From assembly GCA_002389705.1 (NCBI GenBank), contig DGQJ01000363.1, positions 1 through 5,554 on the forward strand: a DNA stretch of 5,554 bases. The letters are read 5' to 3'. The notes below the pieces were generated by a model. The model was not told the origin of the DNA. It ran no database searches and was given only the letters and a program-made list of their open reading frames with translations. Shown here one piece after another: positions 1 through 5,554 of this stretch. Both the position numbers and the translations under genes were made by a program. The DNA is from Bacteroidales bacterium UBA4417. Lineage in GTDB: Bacteria; Bacteroidota; Bacteroidia; Bacteroidales; UBA4417. Position 1 is the stretch's first letter; the number at the start of each line of letters is the position of its first letter.

Positions 1-154
1 CTTCTTCGGCTTCGGCTTCAATGTACACGTTGCCATTAGCCAGGTTCCTGACAAAGCCGCTTACCCCGAGCAGGTCGGCTTTTTGCTTCACAAAATACCT
101 GAAGCCAACACCCTGTACCCGGCCATAAATTGTAAGGATCACAGATTTTTTCAT
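1..154 (-). CDS. Acylphosphatase, N-terminal part (runs off left edge)
   Basis: Acylphosphatases are small (about 90 residues) cytoplasmic enzymes that hydrolyse acyl-phosphate bonds to a carboxylate and phosphate. Only the first 51 residues are inside the window. The start ATG at 154-152 opens MKKSVILTIYGRVQGVGFRY, which carries the family signature GRVQGVGFR at residues 11-19. It continues into GFVRNLANG at 33-41, matching the second conserved block G-x-VRN-x-x-x-G. The expected catalytic pair is present: Arg19, which binds the phosphate, and Asn37, which positions the water. An acidic stretch (EAEAEE, 46-51) follows, as expected in the family. There is no Shine-Dalgarno sequence; the leader just before the ATG is A/T-rich, as is common in Bacteroidota. 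The upstream gene on the same strand ends about 226 nt away, so this gene is probably transcribed separately. The C-terminal half and stop codon are not visible. Its physiological substrate is unknown, as for most bacterial members. Confidence 0.93.
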   Translation of the reverse strand, partial: MKKSVILTIYGRVQGVGFRYFVKQKADLLGVSGFVRNLANGNVYIEAEAEE

Positions 155-311
155 TTTTAAATGCGTAGTGTTTTGGTAAATGAAGTCAGATGCTAAATTG
201 TAACTTTATGGAAGTAAAACCTGGCATCGATTTAAAGTAAAAAGCCAGCGTTTAATCTCTATAACCAAAGTTCCTTGCCTACTGCGCGCCAGGCTAGCGC
301 AATCCTCAATC

Positions 312-367
312 CCCACATCCCACATACGACATCCGACATCCCACATCCCACATTTCCCATCCCACAT
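312..367. repeat. Heptanucleotide tandem repeat, eight units (CCCACAT / ATGTGGG)
   Basis: Eight consecutive 7-bp units lie in perfect phase. On the plus strand they read CCCACAT (312), CCCACAT (319), ACGACAT (326), CCGACAT (333), CCCACAT (340), CCCACAT (347), TTCCCAT (354) and CCCACAT (361). Five are identical and three are degenerate; every unit ends in AT. The tract sits in the 226-bp gap between the acylphosphatase gene and the stop codon of the unknown protein gene. I see no gene, terminator or clear promoter elsewhere in that gap (155-311 and 368-380). Short in-phase tracts like this usually arise by slipped-strand copying, and intergenic heptanucleotide families are known from cyanobacteria. 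Whether this unit recurs elsewhere in this genome cannot be seen here. Confidence 0.9.
340..363 (-). other. Candidate G-quadruplex motif on the minus strand
   Basis: On the minus strand, within the heptanucleotide tract, four GGG runs (plus-strand CCC at 361-363, 356-358, 347-349 and 340-342) are separated by loops of 2, 6 and 4 nt. This satisfies the common G3-N1-7 pattern for an intramolecular quadruplex. Two further G-runs lie downstream (plus-strand 319-321 and 311-314) and could substitute. The G-rich strand is the mRNA-like strand of both flanking genes, so it could form in RNA after the stop codon of the unknown protein gene, or in DNA upstream of the acylphosphatase gene. The pattern may be only a by-product of the repeat unit. 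Confidence 0.5.
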
Positions 368-380
368 CTATAACTTGTTC

Positions 381-950
381 TTAAGGATTCAGCCTCCTGG
401 TAATTAACTGTTCCACAATCAGGAATAGCTTTTGCGGCGCTACCGTTCGCCAGGGCAGGTTGTCGAATTTTCCGCCCATAGCCATGTAATAATCGAGATG
501 ACCGTTTTCGAATTCCTGTATCACGTGCGGTCTGAAATTCAGGCAAACAATCCAGCCGTCATCCAGTTCGTTGAACCATTCCTGGTAGTAGTCATCATCC
601 GAATAGTGGAAATTGAGCACATTTTCGCCAATAAGAATAAATTTATTGATGCCGTTCTCAAGCATCGATTCCACCACGTTACGGTACAGGAACATGATAT
701 CGTTGTACAGGCAGTCGTTCCATTCGCCTATAAATTCGATAATGCAGTATCCTTTGGCGTAATCAGCAAAAAGTATTTTTAGGTAAAGGGTTTCGGAACC
801 AATGTAATCCCATTGGGGATGGAGCAGGTAGTTGTAAACCTGGCCGGTAAATTCAAATTCGCTGTATTCCCGCCCGAAGAATGGTGACCGCTCATCTTCA
901 TCAGCAATATAAAGATTTCGCCAATTGTAATAAGGTTCAATATCGTGCAT
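381..950 (-). CDS. Conserved Bacteroidota protein of unknown function, 189 aa
   Basis: I cannot assign a function. The protein resembles, from memory, a family of conserved hypothetical proteins widespread in Bacteroidota that begin MHDIEP-x-YNWR; no named domain is recognised. It has no signal peptide and no membrane segment, so it is probably cytoplasmic. It is strongly acidic (31 Asp/Glu against 13 Lys/Arg) and unusually aromatic (37 Phe/Tyr/Trp in 189 residues). Visible landmarks are DEDERSPFFGREYSEFEF at 17-34, GEWNDCLYNDIMF at 75-87, FILIGENVLNFH at 104-115 (hydrophobic strand then polar turn) and GWIVCLNFR at 132-140. These suggest an alternating alpha/beta fold. I chose ATG 950-948 because it gives the family-like MHDIEP start. 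A TTG four codons upstream (962-960) is possible, and the frame stays open further upstream without an ATG. No Shine-Dalgarno is seen. It stands alone between two non-coding gaps. Confidence 0.85.
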   Translation of the reverse strand: MHDIEPYYNWRNLYIADEDERSPFFGREYSEFEFTGQVYNYLLHPQWDYIGSETLYLKILFADYAKGYCIIEFIGEWNDCLYNDIMFLYRNVVESMLENGINKFILIGENVLNFHYSDDDYYQEWFNELDDGWIVCLNFRPHVIQEFENGHLDYYMAMGGKFDNLPWRTVAPQKLFLIVEQLITRRLNP

Positions 951-1078
951 GCTGTTTAACAAATGTTTGATTTGGTCATGGAATGGAACAGGAACCCCTG
1001 ATGTAGATTCATTGAGCCCATTCTTTGCAGGTTCTCAGCCAGGCGGATGACTGATACCGGGCTTTTGCAGGAATTAAC

Positions 1079-1109
1079 AAAAAACTAAAAAGCAGACTGA
1101 TTGTTCAGT
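1079..1109 (-). terminator. Weak candidate intrinsic terminator after the receptor/lipoprotein pair
   Basis: Read on the minus strand, 6 nt after the TGA of the DUF4249-like gene there is a short hairpin, ACTGA-ACAA-TCAGT (plus-strand 1096-1109). It is followed by a T-rich run (TTTTT at 1091-1087 and TTTTTT at 1084-1079). Position and layout fit a Rho-independent terminator for the upstream operon. The stem has only five pairs, two of them G-C, and three nucleotides separate it from the T-tract, so it would be inefficient at best. Confidence 0.35.
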
Positions 1110-1114
1110 TTTCC

Positions 1115-1966
1115 TCACTTGAATACAGGCGTAAGTGTATACGCCCGGGTAGTGGAGTAAGCCGCAAAATAGCCTACCGCCCCGTTGGTAATATTTCCTT
1201 TCACATTGGCCGGCGGACCGCTGAACAATGGGTTCGAACCGCGCAACTCGGCCTGGGCTTCCCATAAAAAATTGGCATATCCCTTACCAATGCTGTTCAC
1301 TTCAACGGTAACGGTATCGCCTGTATTCAATCCTTCCTGGGGTGTACCTTGCTGCAGGTAAGCTACAGTGGCCCCGTTGGTGTAGTTGCCGTTAAAAAAT
1401 TTATCATCGGTCACAAACCATTCATCAATACTATCGGTGAGTATCACATTATTTCTTAGCACCAGGAAACGGTAAAAATCAACTGAAGGTGGTTCCTGTA
1501 CATAGCATTTTACTTCCCATATTCCTTTTTCTGACCAGTCAGGGTGAAACAATAACGCTATGGAATCGAGCGGCACTACAGGATAAAGGGTCGAAACCGC
1601 CGAATAATCGGTTGTGCCACCGATGGGGCTACCCAGTTTAATGTTTAAGGTATAGGTCCGTCCGGGCACACCGAATACGCCTGCGTCGGTACAATACTTT
1701 CCGGCTTCCACTTCGCTGAGTGCAAATGTTTGTGATCCGTCGGTGATGCTTACCTGTGCCCCGCTTACCCTGGGCGTAAGCTGGTTGTAATAGTAGCTTG
1801 ATGTACTGCTGAGTATAACGGTTTGAACACTGGTATCGGTGGTGATGGCCCCATCCACCACCAGGCGCACATCACTGTCGTCGAGAGGAATATCTATTCG
1901 TTCGGTACACGAATACATGCCGGTAATTGCCAGGAACAGAATAATGATATATCGGAGTGATTTCAT
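1115..1966 (-). CDS. DUF4249-like outer-membrane lipoprotein, partner of the TonB-dependent receptor
   Basis: This 283-residue exported protein matches, by pattern recognition, the Bacteroidota-specific DUF4249 family. The N-terminus (MKSLRYIIILFLAITGMYSC) is a lipoprotein signal peptide with the acylated cysteine at Cys20; the lipobox M-Y-S-C is relaxed but acceptable for this phylum. The mature part starts with a polar linker (TERIDIPLDDSD). RLVVDGAITTDTSVQTVIL (34-52), VSGAQVSITDG (67-77) and GVPGRTYTLNI (99-109) follow, as expected of a beta-sandwich, immunoglobulin-like fold. PLDSIALLF lies at 132-140. The ATG is 6 nt after the receptor's TAA, with a weak AAGG overlapping that stop, so translation is probably coupled. 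DUF4249 genes commonly sit beside such receptors; I infer a surface-exposed accessory role, loosely like SusD beside SusC, though it is not related to SusD. The ligand is unknown. Confidence 0.88.
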   Translation of the reverse strand: MKSLRYIIILFLAITGMYSCTERIDIPLDDSDVRLVVDGAITTDTSVQTVILSSTSSYYYNQLTPRVSGAQVSITDGSQTFALSEVEAGKYCTDAGVFGVPGRTYTLNIKLGSPIGGTTDYSAVSTLYPVVPLDSIALLFHPDWSEKGIWEVKCYVQEPPSVDFYRFLVLRNNVILTDSIDEWFVTDDKFFNGNYTNGATVAYLQQGTPQEGLNTGDTVTVEVNSIGKGYANFLWEAQAELRGSNPLFSGPPANVKGNITNGAVGYFAAYSTTRAYTLTPVFK

Positions 1967-1972
1967 GAAACC

Positions 1973-4327
1973 TTAAAATTTGAAGTTGTAGGTGATGGCG
2001 GGCACTACGGCAAACAGGTATGTTTTTTCGGCATACGTTACATTTGGATTTTGTGGGTCCTGGGTAAAATTAATGGCCCAGGCGTTGTGCCTGTTGTATA
2101 CATTGTAAACGGACAAATTCCATTCGCCATGCCATCTTTTTCCTGGTTTTTCCTTGCCTTTGAGTGTTACCGAAACATCGAGCCTGTGATAATCGGGCAT
2201 GCGATAGGCGTTTCGGTTGGAGTATATCGGGATGATGGCATTGCCTATAACAGCCCTGCCAGTGGGGAAAGTTACCGGGAGCCCGGTTGCATACACCCAG
2301 GTGGCAGAAGCCGAAATGCGTTTGCTGAAATCGTAATTCACAACAACGTTCAGCGCATGCGGCTTATCGTAGGGTGCATTGTACCGGTTGCCATCATTTA
2401 TCTCAGGTATTTCGCGAAAGGACCTGGAATACGTATAGCTTACCCAGCCTGTAAGTCGGCCGCTGTTTTTCCTCACCATCGATTCTATGCCGTACGAATA
2501 CCCGGTTCCTATCCGCAATTCGCCTTCCAGGTATGGGTTGAGCAACAACTGTGCATGATCGCGGAAATCAATCACCTGTCTGAAATATTTGTAATAACCC
2601 TCCAGCGAAACTTCGAACATGTTTTGTTCAAAATTGCGAAAATAGCCGAGTGAGCCCTGGTCGCACAACTGGGGTTTTACATTGGGTGTGGCAGGAAACC
2701 AAATATCGAGCGGTGTACCCGCCGTTGAGTTTTGTGCCAGGGTTAAAAACTGCGCGGTATGTGAATAGCTGCCTTTTACTGACGAGACCTCGCTCAACAG
2801 GTAAGTGAATGCCAGCCTGGGTTCGAGGCTCAGGTATGTATTGAAAATATCGCCTTTGCCGTAAACAGTGCTGTCAACAGGTTCGTAATTTGAATCAAAA
2901 CTATAATAAGTTCCCGGTCCGATATTCTGAAACAGGGCCAGCCGCAGCCCGTATTTCAACGTAAGTTTCTGACTGGCTTTAAATTCGTCGGAAGCGTACA
3001 GGCTGTGTTCGAGTGCATGTTGCTTGGGCAAAATAAATTCGTTGAAAGCGCTTTCGCTGCCCAATCCGTAAGCGGTGCCGGGGAAAAATTCGTGGTACAT
3101 GCTTGTGCCACCATACCGCAGGGTATGCTTGCCCGAGAGGTAGGATGTAAAATCGAACCTGGCCGAGTAATCCCGCATCCGAGATGTCCATTTAAAGGAG
3201 TTTGCATCGCCTTCGGGTGTGCCCAACTCGTAGTTGTAATTGGAATATATCAGGCTCAGGTTAAAGAAAAGCTTTTTCGAAAAAAGATGATTCCAGCGGA
3301 ACGACCCAGTGCTGTTGCCGAAACCCATGGAGGCAAACTGGTTTTTAAAAGTATCGCGCCCACTGTATCCCGAAAGGTAAAGCCGGTCGTTTTCGTTGAC
3401 AACATGCGAAAGTTTCAGGTTCAGGTCATAAAAGTAGAGTTTATTGTCGCGCACATCCTCATCTTTGGCAAAGGGAAGAAACAAATCAGCATACGTACGG
3501 CGGCCCGAAACCAGGAATGTGGTTCGGTCCTTAATGATGGGGCCTTCAATAGTAAGCTTGCTCGACACAGTGCCTATGCTGCCGGTAAAGCCCAGCTTTT
3601 TTGCATTGCCATCTTTCATCCGCACATCGAGCAGCGACGACAACCTTCCTCCGTATGCAGCAGGAATATCTCCTTTATATAAGGTAACGTCCTTAACGGC
3701 ATCGTTATTAAATACTGAGAAAAACCCGATGAGGTGCGAAGCGTTGTGAATGGTAGCCTCGTCGAGCAGGATCAGGTTTTGGTCGGAATTGCCTCCCCGC
3801 ACGCTGAAACCTGTTGAGCCTTCGCTGGTCGACTGCACGCCCGGAAGCAGCTGCAGTACTTTCACCACATCAATTTCGCCCAACAGTGCCGGAACTTTGC
3901 TTATAGTTTTGATATCCAGTTTAACCATGCTCATTTCGGGCGCACGTACATTTTCGTCGGTGCGTTTCCCTATGATCACAACTTCACCCAGCACCGATTC
4001 AACCGGTTGCAGGTTAATATCGAGGGTGATATTTTTATCGAGGTTAATTTCTTTTTCAACCGGGTTAAAACCGATATAAGAATAACGCAGGGCATATTTG
4101 CCGGGCGCAAGGCTTAATGAATAAAAACCGTAAACATTGGTTACAGCGCCTGTTTTAATCTCCGGGCAATAAACGGTAACCCCAACCAGCATTTCGCCAT
4201 TCAGCGCATCGCGCACATAGCCGCTCAGGGTAAACTTGCCCTGGGTGGTAATATTTTCACCGGCCAGGCTGTTGGATTGGCACAACAGTACAATGCTGAC
4301 TAAAATTAAAATGAGGTATTTTTTCAT
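1973..4327 (-). CDS. TonB-dependent outer-membrane receptor with carboxypeptidase-regulatory-like N-domain
   Basis: This complete 784-residue protein is an energised outer-membrane transporter. Residues 1-22 are a Sec signal peptide, with likely cleavage after SLA. Residues about 33-117 form a carboxypeptidase-regulatory-like beta-sandwich: FTLSGYVRDALNGEMLVGVTV, the turn TNVYGFYSLSLAPGKYALRYSYIGF, then the exit strand EVVIIGKR. Residues about 135-240 are the plug, with LLPGVQS (160-166), the SVRGGNSDQNLILLDE block (175-190) and AYGGRLSSLLDVRMKDG (224-240). The rest is a beta-barrel of alternating aromatic and polar strands ending in the C-terminal Phe (YNFKF) used for barrel assembly. It is shorter than SusC proteins (about 1000 residues), and no SusD follows; the partner is a DUF4249-like lipoprotein 6 nt downstream. 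Plug sequences of this type do not reveal the substrate, so siderophore, vitamin, peptide or glycan are all possible. The start lacks a Shine-Dalgarno sequence. It begins 51 nt after the alanine dehydrogenase stop, so co-transcription is possible. Confidence 0.95.
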   Translation of the reverse strand: MKKYLILILVSIVLLCQSNSLAGENITTQGKFTLSGYVRDALNGEMLVGVTVYCPEIKTGAVTNVYGFYSLSLAPGKYALRYSYIGFNPVEKEINLDKNITLDINLQPVESVLGEVVIIGKRTDENVRAPEMSMVKLDIKTISKVPALLGEIDVVKVLQLLPGVQSTSEGSTGFSVRGGNSDQNLILLDEATIHNASHLIGFFSVFNNDAVKDVTLYKGDIPAAYGGRLSSLLDVRMKDGNAKKLGFTGSIGTVSSKLTIEGPIIKDRTTFLVSGRRTYADLFLPFAKDEDVRDNKLYFYDLNLKLSHVVNENDRLYLSGYSGRDTFKNQFASMGFGNSTGSFRWNHLFSKKLFFNLSLIYSNYNYELGTPEGDANSFKWTSRMRDYSARFDFTSYLSGKHTLRYGGTSMYHEFFPGTAYGLGSESAFNEFILPKQHALEHSLYASDEFKASQKLTLKYGLRLALFQNIGPGTYYSFDSNYEPVDSTVYGKGDIFNTYLSLEPRLAFTYLLSEVSSVKGSYSHTAQFLTLAQNSTAGTPLDIWFPATPNVKPQLCDQGSLGYFRNFEQNMFEVSLEGYYKYFRQVIDFRDHAQLLLNPYLEGELRIGTGYSYGIESMVRKNSGRLTGWVSYTYSRSFREIPEINDGNRYNAPYDKPHALNVVVNYDFSKRISASATWVYATGLPVTFPTGRAVIGNAIIPIYSNRNAYRMPDYHRLDVSVTLKGKEKPGKRWHGEWNLSVYNVYNRHNAWAINFTQDPQNPNVTYAEKTYLFAVVPAITYNFKF

Positions 4328-4346
4328 GAAAGGATGATGGCATGGC

Positions 4347-4381
4347 TAACAGCAGGAACTTGTATCGGTGTGGGCCTGTTA
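4347..4381. repeat. Imperfect inverted repeat spanning the ald-like stop codon
   Basis: Plus-strand TAACAG (4347-4352) is the inverted complement of CTGTTA (4376-4381), and the adjacent AGG/CCT bases allow an alternative, shifted pairing. In RNA from the minus strand this makes a weak hairpin that starts in the stop codon of the alanine dehydrogenase homologue and fills most of the gap before the receptor gene. There is no T-tract after it, so it is not a standard terminator; it may be chance. Confidence 0.3.
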
Positions 4382-5554
4382 CCTGAAAGCTGCCATTAAA
4401 AGATTAATATCCTGGAAAGGCAGGTGGAATGAATCGCTGAGGAATTTATTGGTGGAGATGCCGTTGAAGAGGTATACGCCCTGCCTCACGCCATAATCGG
4501 TATGCAGTACTTTTTCCACTCCGCCCTCTTCGCCGAAACGCAGCAGTATCGGTGAAAGGAAATTACTGAGGGCATAAGAGGCAGTATGCGGCACCTTTGA
4601 TGCAATATTGGGAACGCAGTAATGGGTTACCCCGTATTTTTTGAAAACCGGGTTGCGGTGATCCGTTACTTCCGAAGTTTCGAAACAGCCTCCCTGGTCG
4701 ATACTTACATCAATAATTACTGCCCCTGATTTCATTTGCTGAACCATTTCTTCGGTAACTACTACAGGGGTTCGTCCGTAAGCGCTGTGTATTGCCCCGA
4801 TAACCACATCGGCCGAGCGAAGCGCATTCATCAGCACCCTGGGTTGTATCATGGAGGTGTACACGCGGGTGTTGAGGTTATTTTGCAGTCGCCGGAGTTT
4901 ATACACCGAGTTATCGAATATTTTTACAAAAGCACCCATTCCCAATGCCGCCCTGGTGGCGTACTCGCCCACGGTTCCGGCACCCAGGATAACCACTTCG
5001 GTAGGCGAAATCCCCGAGAACCCGCCAAGCATTTTCCCGCGCCCGTATTCGGGATTGCTCATATATTCGGCCGCTACAAGCATGGATGTATTCCCGGCAA
5101 TTTCGCTCATAGCCCGGATCACCGGGAAAGTGCCGGCTTTATCCTGCACATATTCAAATGCCAGCGCAGTTATCCTTTTTATCAGCAGCCGCCTGAAGTA
5201 TTCTTCGTTGATGGCCGAAGTATGTATTGATGATATGATGGTTTGTTTGGTTCCCATCATGTCTATTTCGTCGAGGGTAGGGGGAGCAATTTTAAGTACA
5301 ATGTCGGCGCTGAATATTTTACGCGTATCATATATTATTTCGGCACCCATTTCGGCATATTCGCTATCAGGAAAATGTGCCGCTTTCCCGGCATCGGCTT
5401 CAATAAGCACCTGGTGGCCATGGTGTACCAGCAGGCTCACGGCATCGGGGTCCAGCGGGATTCGGTTTTCGGAAAAGGCAGTCTCTTTCGGTACACCGAT
5501 CACAAGGTTTTTTTGCCCGCGTTTTACTTCCAGCCGTTCCTCCTGGGGCATAAG
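4379..5554 (-). CDS. ald: Alanine dehydrogenase-family NAD-dependent enzyme (5' end outside window)
   Basis: The likely reaction is reversible oxidative deamination of L-alanine to pyruvate and ammonia with NAD, in the cytoplasm. Numbering from the Met at 5551-5549, the N-terminal AlaDh/PNT domain opens with VIGVPKETAFSENR (17-30), and Arg30 fits the substrate-binding Arg. Lys87 in VLKIAPP and His110 in SSIHTSA align with the catalytic Lys and His of alanine dehydrogenases. The NAD domain has GAGTVG (190-195) with the ribose-binding Asp213 in FDNS. DVSIDQGGCFE (281-291) supplies the catalytic Asp285, and YCVPNIAS (311-318) the conserved Asn315. Transhydrogenase alpha subunits share the fold but lack this IDQGGCFE/YCVPN pattern. 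That Met is probably internal: 16 residues precede the domain, the upstream codon (CTT) is open, and Bacteroidota members I recall carry a longer N-terminal leader ending in LxPQEE. The gene is therefore treated as partial. The C-terminus (LLMAAFR) is complete. Confidence 0.9.
   Translation of the reverse strand, partial: LMPQEERLEVKRGQKNLVIGVPKETAFSENRIPLDPDAVSLLVHHGHQVLIEADAGKAAHFPDSEYAEMGAEIIYDTRKIFSADIVLKIAPPTLDEIDMMGTKQTIISSIHTSAINEEYFRRLLIKRITALAFEYVQDKAGTFPVIRAMSEIAGNTSMLVAAEYMSNPEYGRGKMLGGFSGISPTEVVILGAGTVGEYATRAALGMGAFVKIFDNSVYKLRRLQNNLNTRVYTSMIQPRVLMNALRSADVVIGAIHSAYGRTPVVVTEEMVQQMKSGAVIIDVSIDQGGCFETSEVTDHRNPVFKKYGVTHYCVPNIASKVPHTASYALSNFLSPILLRFGEEGGVEKVLHTDYGVRQGVYLFNGISTNKFLSDSFHLPFQDINLLMAAFR

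Noticed and set aside
285..305. GCGC...GCGC inverted repeat near the heptanucleotide tract as a terminator or operator
   Set aside because: The stem is only about five pairs, GCGC is itself palindromic, and no T-tract follows on either strand.
312..367. Possible CRISPR array
   Set aside because: The units are 7 bp and contiguous with no spacers, so this is a simple tandem repeat.
259..546. Minus-strand open frame of 95 codons crossing the heptanucleotide tract
   Set aside because: Its start lies inside the 189-residue protein gene in another frame, and part of the translation is just the 7-bp repeat (CGM/CGMW-like runs). There is no independent support.
432..782. Plus-strand open frame of 116 codons
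   Set aside because: It is antisense to the acidic 189-residue protein; its His- and Val-rich translation is what the complement of Asp- and aromatic-rich codons gives.
3005..3682. Plus-strand open frame of 225 codons antisense to the receptor gene, with similar ones at 2051-2653, 3444-3749, 3750-4079 and 4736-5230
   Set aside because: They lie fully inside well-supported minus-strand genes, and their translations show no domain, signal peptide or other coherent protein pattern. They reflect the codon use of the real genes.
4277..4282. Cys16 of the receptor signal peptide as a lipoprotein cysteine
   Set aside because: The residues before it (V-L-L-C) lack the small residue required at -1, and a good signal peptidase I site (SLA) follows, so the protein is a normal barrel precursor.

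Overview
The window looks like chromosomal DNA of a Bacteroidota member, possibly from the Bacteroidales side, though the sequence cannot fix the order. The reasons are a TonB-dependent receptor with an N-terminal carboxypeptidase-regulatory-like domain followed at once by a DUF4249-type lipoprotein, a 189-residue protein of a type I associate only with this phylum, and start codons that mostly lack a Shine-Dalgarno sequence. All supported genes lie on the minus strand, so transcription runs from high to low coordinates.

In transcription order: (1) 5554-4379, an alanine dehydrogenase-family protein whose 5' end lies outside the window; (2) a 51-nt gap with a weak inverted repeat; (3) 4327-1973, a 784-residue TonB-dependent outer-membrane receptor; (4) a 6-nt gap, then 1966-1115, a 283-residue DUF4249-like lipoprotein; (5) a short intergenic stretch with a weak candidate terminator near 1079-1109; (6) 950-381, a conserved Bacteroidota protein of unknown function, acidic and rich in aromatic residues; (7) an intergenic stretch at 155-380 holding eight in-phase 7-bp repeat units whose minus strand also fits a G-quadruplex pattern; (8) 154-1, the N-terminal half of an acylphosphatase that runs off the left edge.

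The receptor and the lipoprotein are almost certainly one translationally close pair and probably form an outer-membrane uptake or binding unit whose substrate the sequence does not reveal. The alanine dehydrogenase homologue may be co-transcribed with them, but nothing shows a functional link. The unknown protein and the acylphosphatase look like independent housekeeping-type genes. I saw no RNA genes, insertion sequences, CRISPR array or phage genes. I found no convincing match to the Bacteroidota promoter consensus (TTTG / TAnnTTTG) in the intergenic stretches. No clear new multi-gene system is visible. The items most worth a second look are the heptanucleotide/G-quadruplex tract, the uncharacterised receptor-lipoprotein pair and the unknown 189-residue protein.
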